A stretch of DNA of 19,800 nucleotides from UBA9676 sp036522155 (GCA_036522155.1 DATDGI010000383.1:1-19800); one strand, 5' to 3'; shown: positions 6,429 to 15,671, numbered from the stretch's first letter. Numbers and translations are program-made. Notes: generated by a model not told the origin, from the sequence alone.

Positions 6429-7667
6429 TCAGACCCGGGCCGAGTGCGGCACCGATTCGTGCGCGCCCCCGTCGTGCAGCGCCGCGAGCGCGGTCGCGGC
6501 CATCACCCGCACCCCGGCCGCGATGGCCCCCTCGTCGACGTCGAAGGTCGCCTGGTGGATGTCGATGTCATCGTCCGCCGAGCCGGGGCTGCGGGTGCCC
6601 AGCCGGGCCAGCGCCCCGGGCACCGACTCCAGGTACCAGGCGAAGTCCTCACCGCCCAGGCTCTGCGGCGTCGGCCGGACCGAGTCGGCGCCGAGCACGC
6701 GCTCGACCGCCCCGGACAGCATCGCGACGCTCGACGCCTCGTTCACCGTGGGCGGGACCGTCCGCTCGTACTCGAGCTTGGCGACCACCCCGTAGGCGCT
6801 GGCCACCGATTCCAGCAGCGCCTTGACCAGGTCGGGCGCGGTATGCCAGGCGGCGTCGTCCAGGCAGCGGACGGTGCCCTCGGCCATGCCCTCGTCCGGG
6901 ATGGCGTTCGGCCCGGAACCGGCGTTCATCCGCCCCCAGACCAGGCTCAGGCTGGACCGCGGGTCGACCCGCCGGGACAGGGCGGCCGGCAGCTCGGTGA
7001 CGATCTTGCCGAGCGCGTACACCAGGTCCGCGGTCAGGTGCGGGCGCGCGGTGTGCCCGCCCGGCCCGGTCACCCGGACCACGATCCGGTCGCAGGCCGA
7101 GGTGATGGGGCCGGTCCGCACCCCGATCTTGCCCACTTCCAGCCGCGGGTCGCAGTGCAGGGCGAAGATGCGGTCGACCGCGGCCACCCCGCCGAAGGCC
7201 AGCACGTCGAGCGCGCCCCGGCCGATCTCCTCGGCGGGCTGGAAGATGAGCCGGACCCGGCCCGGCAGCGCGCCCTCGGCCGCCCGGCGGGCCAGGAACA
7301 GCCCGGTCCCGAGCAGCACCGTGGTGTGGACGTCGTGGCCGCAGGCGTGGCAGACGTTCGGCACGGTCGACCGGTAGGGGACGTTCTTCTCGTCGGTGAC
7401 CGGCAGCGCGTCCATGTCCGCGCGCAGGGCGACCATCGGGGCACCGGGCGATTCGCTGCCAATGTCGACGATCAGCCCGGTTCCCTTGGGCAGCGTCACC
7501 GGATGCAGCCCGGCCGCGGCCAGCCGCAGCGCCACCCGGCTGGTCGTCCGGTGCTCGTAGTATCCAAGCTCCGGGTGGGCATGCAGATCCCGGCGGAACG
7601 CGATCAGCTCCGCCTGCCGGTCGGCGAGGAACTCGCTGAGTTCCCCGGCCAGGTCATAGCCGCGCAT
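6429..7667 (-). CDS. M20-family amidohydrolase / metallopeptidase (AmiA/AmiB type)
   Basis: This 412-residue protein belongs to the M20D group, zinc- or manganese-dependent enzymes that hydrolyse N-acyl amino acids or related amides. Visible motifs are FRRDLHAHPELGYYE at 24-38, ADMDALPVTDE at 83-93, HACGHDVHTTVLLGTG at 107-122 (metal ligands Cys109 and His111), FQPAEE at 142-147 (Glu146/147), His171, and a C-terminal ligand His371 after GGEDFAWYLE. The start at 7667 has GGAGG 6 nt upstream and gives the family's usual N-terminus; the open frame extends 72 codons further but that part looks non-coding. Mycobacteria carry amiA1/amiB1 near lpdA, which matches the layout here. The natural substrate is unknown. 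Confidence 0.9.
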   Translation of the reverse strand: MRGYDLAGELSEFLADRQAELIAFRRDLHAHPELGYYEHRTTSRVALRLAAAGLHPVTLPKGTGLIVDIGSESPGAPMVALRADMDALPVTDEKNVPYRSTVPNVCHACGHDVHTTVLLGTGLFLARRAAEGALPGRVRLIFQPAEEIGRGALDVLAFGGVAAVDRIFALHCDPRLEVGKIGVRTGPITSACDRIVVRVTGPGGHTARPHLTADLVYALGKIVTELPAALSRRVDPRSSLSLVWGRMNAGSGPNAIPDEGMAEGTVRCLDDAAWHTAPDLVKALLESVASAYGVVAKLEYERTVPPTVNEASSVAMLSGAVERVLGADSVRPTPQSLGGEDFAWYLESVPGALARLGTRSPGSADDDIDIHQATFDVDEGAIAAGVRVMAATALAALHDGGAHESVPHSARV

Positions 7668-8186
7668 CCGCCGCCTCCACCGGCCCGCCCGGCCGGTCCA
7701 CGGCGCGCCGGATGGCTCCGGCACGGGGCAGGATCTCCATGCACCCCTCGCATTCAGTCCGGCTCGCCCACGGGTGCGGTGTGCCCCGCGGATCGGCAGG
7801 CCCCCCGTTGAAGACCGCCATGCTCGCCACGAGCCCGTGCCGTGCCCGCCCCAAACGGGCCCGGCGCGGATCAGCGCCTTCAAAAAACGGCAACCACGCG
7901 GCGAGGGCTTAGGCGATCACCTGGATCGCCCACTCCCGTCGCGGAGTTACCAGGACTTCCCGCACCCCGGCGTGGCTTTGTGCGGGGCACGTCACGGCTT
8001 CTGCTCGACGAGTTACGGCGTAGCGCTGAGTGGTCGCCAGTTTGCGTCCTGGCGATCGGTGCCGGGTTGCGTCTGGCGCAGGTCTGTATGGTATCGCGCA
8101 CGCCGATGATCCGCTGGAGTTGCGCGATTGTCGCGGTGAACTCGATCCGGGACAGCCCCGCCCGCACCTGGCGGACAATGGGCAGG
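7668..8186. other. 519-bp spacer without a convincing gene
   Basis: This gap lies between the mutase stop and the amidohydrolase start, both on the minus strand. From 7921 to 8160 GC is about 66% by count, well below the neighbouring genes. Minus-strand frames are open (95 codons at 7880-8167 from GTG, 110 codons at 7909-8241), but their composition changes along their length and neither has a ribosome-binding site. Small hairpins are visible: GGCGATC/GATCGCC (7912-7918/7924-7930) and a 7-bp core at 8034-8040/8049-8055. Some of these may terminate the mutase mRNA. An 8-kb-scale explanation such as an insertion is not visible: no terminal inverted repeats or target duplication were seen. It may be a degraded gene or a long untranslated region. 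Confidence 0.5.
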
Positions 8187-9767
<1,581 letters not shown>

Positions 9768-9773
9768 AAGCCA

Positions 9774-9779
9774 AGATTA
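9774..9779 (-). promoter_or_regulatory. -10 box of a probable leaderless promoter for the mutase
   Basis: On the minus strand TAATCT lies 6 nt before the ATG at 9767, so transcription should begin at or next to the start codon. A TTGAGG at 9799-9804 could be a weak -35 box, though with a long 19-nt spacer. Confidence 0.55.
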
Positions 9780-9806
9780 GGCGGTGGGCATACGGTGGCC
9801 TCAAAG

Positions 9807-9825
9807 TGCCAGGCGCAACCTGGCA
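9807..9825. promoter_or_regulatory. operator-like inverted repeat in the divergent mutase / carboxypeptidase gap
   Basis: TGCCAGGCGCAACCTGGCA has perfect 7-bp arms around 5 nt. It lies upstream of the mutase -10 box and about 58 bp before the carboxypeptidase start, where a regulator could act on both promoters. No regulator gene is adjacent, so the binder is unknown. Confidence 0.5.
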
Positions 9826-9882
9826 AATGGTCCCGGTACCCCCCCGAAGTAACTACATATTGTCGATGATTAACTACTCCCT

Positions 9883-11064
9883 GTGACTATTGACATGAAC
9901 CGGCGGGCGGTGGCGCGGCGGCTGGCCCGGGCCGCCACCGCGGCCGTGGCCACCGCGGCCGTGGCCACCGCACTCATCGGCCCCGCCCTGCTGGCCACTC
10001 CGGCCGCCCTGGCCAGCACCCTGCCGGGGCCCATCGGCGGCGCCCAGCTCGGCGGCCACGGTGTGATCGTCAATTACCCGGCCCACGGGGGCAGGCACCT
10101 GCCCTACGTGGCGGCATCGGCTTATGTGATCGCCGATGCGGGCACCGGGCAGGTGCTGGCGGCCAAGGATCCGCACGGCTGGTACCGGCCGGCCAGCACG
10201 CTGAAGGTGCTGACCGCCATCACGCTGATGCCGGTCCTCAACCCGGACGCCACCGTGGTCACCTCACACCGGGCCGCGGTCGCCGTGCCCAGCAAGGTCG
10301 GGCTCATCCAGGGGGACAGCTACCAGATCTCCGACCTGTTCACGGCCCTGCTCATGATCTCGGCCAACGACGCGGCGGTGGCGCTGGTCCAGGCGACCGG
10401 CTCCTACGCCAAGGGCATGGCCATGATGAACGCCGAGGCCCGCCATCTGCAGGCGGACGACACGGTGGCGGTGACACCGAACGGCCTGGACGCGGGGGGC
10501 CAGCACTCCTCCGCCTACGACGAGGCCCTGTTCGCCCGGCAGGCCCTGGCCATCCCCGCCTTCATGCACGACGAGCTGCTGCGGACGGTCAAGTTCCCGC
10601 TCAAGCCGCACCACAAGCCGATCACCCTGTACACGCAGAACACCATGCTCTACACCTATCCGGGCGACCTCGGCGGCAAGATCGGCTGGACCACGAAGGC
10701 CAAGACCACGTTCATCGGGTGGGCCCGGCGGGGCAACACCACGCTGGTGGTGACCATCCTGCACTGCACCCCGCTGACCGAGCTGACCTACGCGGCCCGC
10801 CTGCTGGACTGGGGCTTCGCCATGGACGGGAAGGTCAGGCCGGTCGGCGAGCTGGTCAGCCCCCTGCCCGTGGTGGTAGCCACCGCCCACCACCGGCCGG
10901 CCGTGCGCCACCGGCACGTGCTGGCCCGGCCGGCCACATCCGGCGTGCCGGCCGTCCCGCTTGCCGCCGGGCTGGCCACGCTGCTGGTGGCCGTGCTGAC
11001 CGGCGCCGTGATCGTGCTGATCAGCCGGCGCGCTCGCCGGGCAGGAAACCCAGCCGCCCGATAA
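9883..11064 (+). CDS. exported D-alanyl-D-alanine carboxypeptidase-like protein (peptidase S11)
   Basis: This 393-residue protein resembles low-molecular-weight penicillin-binding proteins that trim the D-Ala from peptidoglycan stem peptides. It has a signal peptide of about 44 residues with cleavage expected after ALA (TPAALA|S), then the three active-site motifs: S105-T-L-K108, S160-A-N162 and K266-I-G268. The third is normally KTG; Ile replaces Thr. A C-terminal span at about 359-380 followed by SRRARR anchors it outside the cell. The start may be the GTG at 9883 or the ATG at 9895; neither has a clear ribosome-binding site, and the upstream 60 bp are unusually AT-rich. The signal-peptide core is encoded by a 15-bp tandem repeat. 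Its last 44 bp overlap the convergent glpD gene. Confidence 0.88.
   Translation: MTIDMNRRAVARRLARAATAAVATAAVATALIGPALLATPAALASTLPGPIGGAQLGGHGVIVNYPAHGGRHLPYVAASAYVIADAGTGQVLAAKDPHGWYRPASTLKVLTAITLMPVLNPDATVVTSHRAAVAVPSKVGLIQGDSYQISDLFTALLMISANDAAVALVQATGSYAKGMAMMNAEARHLQADDTVAVTPNGLDAGGQHSSAYDEALFARQALAIPAFMHDELLRTVKFPLKPHHKPITLYTQNTMLYTYPGDLGGKIGWTTKAKTTFIGWARRGNTTLVVTILHCTPLTELTYAARLLDWGFAMDGKVRPVGELVSPLPVVVATAHHRPAVRHRHVLARPATSGVPAVPLAAGLATLLVAVLTGAVIVLISRRARRAGNPAAR
9934..9972 (+). repeat. 15-bp tandem repeat in the signal-peptide region
   Basis: GCCACCGCGGCCGTG occurs at 9934-9948 and 9949-9963, followed by a partial third copy to 9972. It encodes ATAAV units in the hydrophobic core of the signal peptide, so copy-number change would alter its length in frame. 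Confidence 0.75.
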
Positions 11065-12826
11065 CGGCACCGCCACCGTTGGGGTGGCCGGCCTCGTCCC
11101 CGGCCAGCACCGGCACGATGTCCGGCACCGCGTCCCTGAGCGCGGCCGCCTCGGCGTCGGTCGCCGCCTGCTGCGAGGCCAGCTCCGCGGCCACCCCGGC
11201 CCGGTAGTGCCCGGCCTCCCTGGCCGCGGCGTCCGCGCCCCACCCGAGCGGCCTGGCCATCAGGCCGGCGATCTCGTCGAGTGCGCTCATCCCCCGGTCC
11301 GGCGTCTCGACCGCGATGTGGGTGCGGCGGGCCAGCACATCGTCCAGGTGACGGGCTCCCTCGTGTGAGGCGGCGTAGACGATCTCGGCGCGCAGGTAGT
11401 CGTCCGCGCCGGTGACCGCCCGGCCCAGCCCCGGGTCCGCCGCCACCAGGTCCAGCAGTTCCGGTGCCAGCGAGCCGTACCGGCGCAGCAGATGCTCGAT
11501 CCGGGCCACGTGCAGGCCCGAGGACAGCGCCAGCCGGTGCCGGGCGTTCCACAGCGCCTGATAGCCGGCGGCGCCGGCCAGCGGCACCCGGTCGGTGCAG
11601 GAGGACGGCGCCCGCCAGTCGAGCGCATGCACCACGGCGTCCACCGCGTCCCTGGCCATCAGCCGGTAGGTCGTGTACTTGCCGCCCGCGACCAGCACCA
11701 GCCCGGGTACCGGGTGGGCGACCACGTGCTCACGCGACAGCCGGGAGGTGGTCTCGGAGTCCCCGGCCAGCAGCGGCCGCAGCCCGGCGTAGACGCCGAT
11801 CACGTCATCGCTGGTGAGCGGGGTCTTCAGGACCCGGTTCGCCTGGCCGAGCAGGTAGTCGATGTCCGCCCGGCTGGCGGCGGGCTCGGCCTTGCTGCCG
11901 GTCCAGTCGGTGTCGGTGGTGCCGATGATCCAGCACCGCTCCCACGGGATGATGAACAGCACGCTGACCGGGGTGCGGAAGATGATTCCGGCCGTGGAGT
12001 GGATGCGGTCCTTCGGCACGACCAGGTGGACGCCCTTGGACACCCGCAAGTTGATCATGCCGCGGCCGCCGACCATGGCCTGGATCTCGTCGGTCCACAC
12101 GCCGGTGGCGTTGACCACCTGCTGGGCCCGGATCTGGAGCTCGCGGCCGGTCTCCAGGTCCACCGCGCGTACCCCGGTGACCCGCTCCCCCTCCCGCAGC
12201 AGCCCGCGCACCTGCACCCGGGAGGCCACCTGAGCGCCGTAGCCGGCCGCGGTCCGGGCCAGGGTCAGCACGTACCGGGCGTCGTCGACCTGCGCATCCC
12301 AGTAGGCGACGGCACCGGTGATGGCCGAGCGCTTCAGCGCGGGCGCGAGCTTGACCGCGCTGCGCCGGGACAGCTGGCGGTGGACCGGCAGCCCCCGGGT
12401 GTGGCCGAGCGAGAAGCCGAGCGCGTCGTAGGCGGTCACCCCGGTCCCCACGTAGGCGCGCTCCCAGACGTGGTGGGTGAGCGGGAACAGGAACGGCACC
12501 GGCCGGACCAGGTGCGGTGCGATCGCCCCGAGCAGCAGTGACCGCTCGGCCAGCGCCTCCCGGACCAGGCCCACATTGAGCTGTTCCAGGTAGCGCAGGC
12601 CGCCGTGGATCAGCTTGCTCGACCGCGACGACGTGCCCGCCCCGAAGTCGCGTGCCTCCACCAGCCCGACGGACAGGCCACGGGTGACGGCGTCAAGTGC
12701 CACCCCCGCGCCGGTCACCCCGCCGCCGACCACCAGCACCTGGAATTCGGTGCCCGCGAGCGCGGCGAGAGCCGCCGTCCTGGCGTCCGGGTCGAGCCTG
12801 GCCGCTTCCGCCCCTGGCGCCCTCAC
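11021..12826 (-). CDS. glpD: glycerol-3-phosphate dehydrogenase, FAD-dependent (GlpD)
   Basis: This 601-residue enzyme oxidises sn-glycerol 3-phosphate to dihydroxyacetone phosphate and passes electrons to the membrane quinone pool. The FAD-binding VVGGGVTGAGVALDA is at 32-46, followed by the family motifs GTSSRSSKLIHGGLRYLE (65-82), the IIPWERCWIIGTTDTDW block and GGKYTTYR. The C-terminal domain is the usual all-helical one. Length fits GlpD2-type proteins (about 585). The GTG start has no ribosome-binding site; TAGCGT lies 7 nt upstream, so transcripts may be leaderless. It starts only 24 bp after the guaB3 stop, so read-through from guaB3 is also possible. The 3' end overlaps the convergent carboxypeptidase gene by 44 bp. 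Both GlpD and LpdA would feed quinones. Confidence 0.93.
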   Translation of the reverse strand: MRAPGAEAARLDPDARTAALAALAGTEFQVLVVGGGVTGAGVALDAVTRGLSVGLVEARDFGAGTSSRSSKLIHGGLRYLEQLNVGLVREALAERSLLLGAIAPHLVRPVPFLFPLTHHVWERAYVGTGVTAYDALGFSLGHTRGLPVHRQLSRRSAVKLAPALKRSAITGAVAYWDAQVDDARYVLTLARTAAGYGAQVASRVQVRGLLREGERVTGVRAVDLETGRELQIRAQQVVNATGVWTDEIQAMVGGRGMINLRVSKGVHLVVPKDRIHSTAGIIFRTPVSVLFIIPWERCWIIGTTDTDWTGSKAEPAASRADIDYLLGQANRVLKTPLTSDDVIGVYAGLRPLLAGDSETTSRLSREHVVAHPVPGLVLVAGGKYTTYRLMARDAVDAVVHALDWRAPSSCTDRVPLAGAAGYQALWNARHRLALSSGLHVARIEHLLRRYGSLAPELLDLVAADPGLGRAVTGADDYLRAEIVYAASHEGARHLDDVLARRTHIAVETPDRGMSALDEIAGLMARPLGWGADAAAREAGHYRAGVAAELASQQAATDAEAAALRDAVPDIVPVLAGDEAGHPNGGGAVIGRLGFLPGERAG

Positions 12827-12833
12827 ATCCGGA

Positions 12834-12839
12834 ACGCTA
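12834..12839 (-). promoter_or_regulatory. glpD: -10 box of a probable leaderless promoter for glpD
   Basis: On the minus strand TAGCGT (TANNNT) lies 7 nt before the GTG start at 12826, inside the 24-bp gap after guaB3. No ribosome-binding site is seen, which fits a leaderless start. No -35 box is evident. Confidence 0.45.
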
Positions 12840-12850
12840 GCACCCGCAGG

Positions 12851-13975
12851 TCAGCGCCGTGGCGGCGCACTGGGCGTGACCACCACCTCGACCCGCTGGA
12901 ACTCCTTGAGGTCCGAATAGCCCGATGTGGCCATGGTCCGCCGGAGCGCGCCGACCAGGTTCAGCAGGCCGTCAGGGACCGTGGACGGGCCGAGCAGGAT
13001 CTGCTCCAGCGTGCCGATCGTGCCCACCCGCACCCGGGCGCCGCGCGGCAGATCCGGGTGGTGCGCTTCGCTCCCCCAGTGCCAGCCGCGGCCGGGCGCC
13101 TGCTCGGCGCGGGCGAACGGGGAGCCTGCCATCACCGCGTCCGCCCCGCAGGCCAGCGCCTTGGCCAGGTCGCCGCTGCGGGTTACCCCGCCATCGGCGA
13201 TCACGTGCACGTACCGGCCGCCCGACTCGTCCAGGTACTCGCGGCGGGCGGCCGCGACGTCGGCGATCGCGGTGGCCATCGGCAGCGCCACCCCGAGCAC
13301 GGCGGCGGTGGTATGGCCGGAGCCGCCGCCGAACCCGACCAGCACCCCGGCCGCGCCGGTGCGCATCAGGTGCAGCGCGGCGGTGTAGGTGGCGCAGCCG
13401 CCGACGATCACCGGCACATCCAGCTCGTAGATGAACTGCTTGAGGTTGAGCGGCTCGGACTGGCCGGACACGTGCTCGGCGGACACCGTGGTCCCGCGGA
13501 TGACGAAGATGTCCACGCCCGCGTCCACGACCGTCTTGTAGTAGCGCACGGTGCGCTGCGGCGACAGCCGGGCCGCGGTGGTCACCCCGGACGCGCGGAT
13601 CTCCTCGATCCGGCGGCCGATCAGATCCTCCTTGATGGGCTCGGCGTAGATCTCCTGCAGCCGCCGGGTGGCCGCCTCCTCATCCAGCTCGGCCACCTCG
13701 GCCAGCAGCGGCTCCGGGTCGGCGTACCGGGTCCACAGGCCTTCCAGGTCGAGCACGGCCAGGCCGCCGAGCTGGCCGATGGCGGCCGCGGTGGCGGGTG
13801 AGACCACGCTGTCCATCGGCGAGACCAGCAGCGGCAGCTCGAACCGGTAGGCGTCGATCTGCCAGGCGGTGGACACCTCCTCCGGGTCCCTGGTCCGGCG
13901 GGACGGCACGATCCCGATCTCGTCCAGGGTGTACGCCCGGCGGCCGCTCTTGCCGCGGCCGATCTCGACGGTCAC
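12851..13975 (-). CDS. guaB3: GuaB3 family IMP dehydrogenase-related protein
   Basis: This 374-residue TIM-barrel protein belongs to the IMPDH/GMP reductase family but lacks the CBS domains. N-terminal EIGRGKSGRRAY, the TLDEIGIVPSRRTRD block (16-30), DAYRFELPLLVSPMD and the C-terminal GYSDLKEFQRVEV are typical of actinobacterial GuaB3. The loop that holds the catalytic Cys in IMPDH (GPGSICTTR) reads GFGGGSGHTT at 214-223, with no Cys, so standard IMPDH chemistry is unlikely. Its role in Actinobacteria is, to my knowledge, unresolved. The GTG start overlaps the guaB2 TGA as GTGA, so the two genes are translationally coupled. An open frame continues far upstream of the start but is a shadow of guaB2. 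Confidence 0.92.
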   Translation of the reverse strand: MTVEIGRGKSGRRAYTLDEIGIVPSRRTRDPEEVSTAWQIDAYRFELPLLVSPMDSVVSPATAAAIGQLGGLAVLDLEGLWTRYADPEPLLAEVAELDEEAATRRLQEIYAEPIKEDLIGRRIEEIRASGVTTAARLSPQRTVRYYKTVVDAGVDIFVIRGTTVSAEHVSGQSEPLNLKQFIYELDVPVIVGGCATYTAALHLMRTGAAGVLVGFGGGSGHTTAAVLGVALPMATAIADVAAARREYLDESGGRYVHVIADGGVTRSGDLAKALACGADAVMAGSPFARAEQAPGRGWHWGSEAHHPDLPRGARVRVGTIGTLEQILLGPSTVPDGLLNLVGALRRTMATSGYSDLKEFQRVEVVVTPSAPPRR

Positions 13976-15468
13976 GGCAGCCGCCGGGAGTAGTTGGGCG
14001 CTTCCGCGACCATCTGCACATCGTGCGGGTGGCTTTCGGTCAGCCCGGCCGCGGTGATCTGGATGAAGCGTGCCGCCTGCAGCTCGGCGATGTTCCGCGC
14101 CCCGCAGTAGCCCATGGCCGCGCGCAGCCCGCCCGCCAGCTGGCCGGCCACCGCCGCCAGCGGCCCACGGTAGGGCACCTGCCCCTCGATGCCCTCCGGC
14201 ACCAGCTTGTCCTCGCGCAGCACGTCGTCCTGGAAGTAGCGGTCCTTGGAGTAGGAGCGGCCGCGCATCGCCGCCAGCGACCCCATGCCCCGGTACTGCT
14301 TGTACTGCTTGCCGTGGATGAACACCATCTCGCCGGGGGCCTCCTCGCAGCCGGCCAGCAGGCTGCCGAGCATGACCGTGTCCGCGCCGGCCGCGATCGC
14401 CTTGGCGATGTCGCCGGAATGCTGGAGCCCGCCGTCCCCGATCACCGGCACCCCGGCCGGGCGCGCCGCCCGCGCGGCCTCGAAGATCGCGGTGACCTGC
14501 GGCACACCCACCCCGGCGACGACCCGGGTGGTGCAGATCGAGCCGGGCCCCACCCCGACCTTGACGCCGTCCGCGCCCGCGTCGATCAGGGCCTGGGCGC
14601 CGTCCCGCGTGGCCACGTTGCCGCCGATCACGTCCACCCGGGTGTTGGCCTTGAGTTCGGCGACCATGTCGATCACCGCCTGGGCGTGGCCATGCGCGGT
14701 GTCCACCACCAGGAAGTCGGCCCCCGCGTCGGCCAGCGCCTGGGCCCGGCGCTTGGCGTCCGGCCCCACCCCGACGGCGGCGCCGACCACCAGCCGCCCG
14801 CCGGCATCCTTGGTCGCGTTCGGGAACTTCTCGCTCTTGGCGAAGTCCTTGACGGTGATCAGGCCGCGCAGCCGGCCGGCGTTGTCGATCAGCGGCAGCT
14901 TCTCTACCTTGTGCTGCCTGAGCAGCCCGAGCGCGGTTTCCGTGGCCACCCCGACCGGTGCGGTGATCAGCGGCATCGGGGTCATCACCGCCGATACCAG
15001 GCGGCCGTGGTCGGGCTCGAACCTGATGTCGCGGTTGGTCACGATCCCCAGCAGCACACCGTCCTCGCCGGTCACCGGCACGCCGGAAATCCGGTAGCGC
15101 GCGCACAGGGCATCGACATCGGCCACGGTCGCGTCCGGGCCGCAGGTCACCGGGTTGGTGATCATGCCGGCCTCGGACCGCTTGACCATGTCCACCTGGT
15201 GCGCCTGGTCTTCGATGGACAGGTTGCGGTGCAGCACCCCGGTGCCGCCCTGACGGGCGATCGCGATGGCCATCCGCGCCTCGGTCACGGTGTCCATGGC
15301 CGAGGAGACCAGCGGCAGCCGGAGCGTGATCCGGCGGCTCAGCCTGGCCGTCGTGTCCGCCTCCGCGGGGAGCACCTCGGAGTGGGCGGGCAGCAGCAGG
15401 ACGTCGTCGAAGGTCAGCGCGGGCGGGCCGAACTTGGCCTGGTCAGCCGGCTTGGCCTGGTCAGTCAT
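13972..15468 (-). CDS. guaB2: inosine-5'-monophosphate dehydrogenase
   Basis: This 498-residue enzyme makes XMP from IMP with NAD+, the rate-limiting step to guanine nucleotides. The order is the N-terminal barrel part (LTFDDVLLLPAHSEV at 18-32), two CBS domains at about 98-215, then the rest of the barrel with the catalytic loop GPGSICTTR, Cys312, and the distal MAAMRGRSYSKDRYF flap-type region with its Arg. Length is standard. ATG at 15468 has GGAAGG 5 nt upstream and gives the usual N-terminus; an open frame 49 codons longer is unsupported. Expression can be controlled separately from the genes upstream, because a strong hairpin and a possible -10 box lie in the preceding gap. guaB3 follows with a 4-bp overlap. 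Confidence 0.96.
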   Translation of the reverse strand: MTDQAKPADQAKFGPPALTFDDVLLLPAHSEVLPAEADTTARLSRRITLRLPLVSSAMDTVTEARMAIAIARQGGTGVLHRNLSIEDQAHQVDMVKRSEAGMITNPVTCGPDATVADVDALCARYRISGVPVTGEDGVLLGIVTNRDIRFEPDHGRLVSAVMTPMPLITAPVGVATETALGLLRQHKVEKLPLIDNAGRLRGLITVKDFAKSEKFPNATKDAGGRLVVGAAVGVGPDAKRRAQALADAGADFLVVDTAHGHAQAVIDMVAELKANTRVDVIGGNVATRDGAQALIDAGADGVKVGVGPGSICTTRVVAGVGVPQVTAIFEAARAARPAGVPVIGDGGLQHSGDIAKAIAAGADTVMLGSLLAGCEEAPGEMVFIHGKQYKQYRGMGSLAAMRGRSYSKDRYFQDDVLREDKLVPEGIEGQVPYRGPLAAVAGQLAGGLRAAMGYCGARNIAELQAARFIQITAAGLTESHPHDVQMVAEAPNYSRRLP

Positions 15469-15503
15469 GGCACCTTCCGGGCAGGAGTGCTGAATATCCC
15501 GCC

Positions 15504-15509
15504 AGTGTA
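15504..15509 (-). promoter_or_regulatory. guaB2: possible -10 box for guaB2
   Basis: On the minus strand TACACT lies about 36 nt before the guaB2 ATG, giving a leader of about 28 nt that includes the ribosome-binding site. No -35 box is recognisable in the GC-rich DNA upstream. Confidence 0.35.
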
Positions 15510-15562
15510 GTGACGACCCCGCCGGCGGCGGCGGCGCGACGCTGCTGCGCCACCGGCGACTT

Positions 15563-15600
15563 TGGGCGTTAGCGGCTGCTATCACAGCCGCTAACGCCCA
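15563..15600. terminator. perfect 16-bp hairpin between the metallopeptidase gene and guaB2
   Basis: TGGGCGTTAGCGGCTG (15563-15578) and CAGCCGCTAACGCCCA (15585-15600) are exact complements around the loop CTATCA. Located after the metallopeptidase stop and before the guaB2 promoter region, it should insulate guaB2. There is no T-tract on the minus strand. Confidence 0.75.
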
Positions 15601-15608
15601 CTCTCTGC

Positions 15609-15651
15609 CCGGCACGAAGCGCAGCCGGCACGAAGCGCAGCCGGCACGAAG
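15609..15651. repeat. 16-bp tandem repeat, 2.7 copies
   Basis: CCGGCACGAAGCGCAG occurs at 15609-15624 and 15625-15640, with the first 11 bases repeated at 15641-15651. It is non-coding and lies between the metallopeptidase stop (15672) and the terminator hairpin. Confidence 0.85.
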
Positions 15652-15671
15652 GCGCCCGGCGCGGGTCGCTG

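Noticed and set aside
5220..7811. 863-codon plus-strand open frame
   Set aside because: It runs antisense to the PH-domain and amidohydrolase genes, is rich in Arg/Gly/Pro/His with no domain, and is a typical product of high GC.
7654..7821. Small minus-strand frame with ECEGC overlapping the amidohydrolase start by 14 bp
   Set aside because: It has no proper ribosome-binding site or recognised family; kept only as a weak possibility within the spacer.
7668..7883. 72-codon N-terminal extension of the amidohydrolase
   Set aside because: The ATG at 7667 has a GGAGG site and the family start; the extension is Arg/Gly-rich and without similarity to M20 enzymes.
7909..8060. ATTQRYA in a minus-strand frame, reminiscent of tyrosine recombinase C-termini
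   Set aside because: Only seven residues match, the surrounding sequence lacks the His-x-x-Arg and other recombinase motifs, and no att-like repeats were seen.
9768..9882. Cobalamin riboswitch before the B12-dependent mutase
   Set aside because: The gap is too short, lacks a B12-box-like element and the mutase transcript appears leaderless.
12851..15106. 751-codon minus-strand frame that would extend guaB3 far upstream
   Set aside because: Everything before 13975 is another frame of guaB2; the GuaB3 family begins at the GTG at 13975, which overlaps the guaB2 stop.
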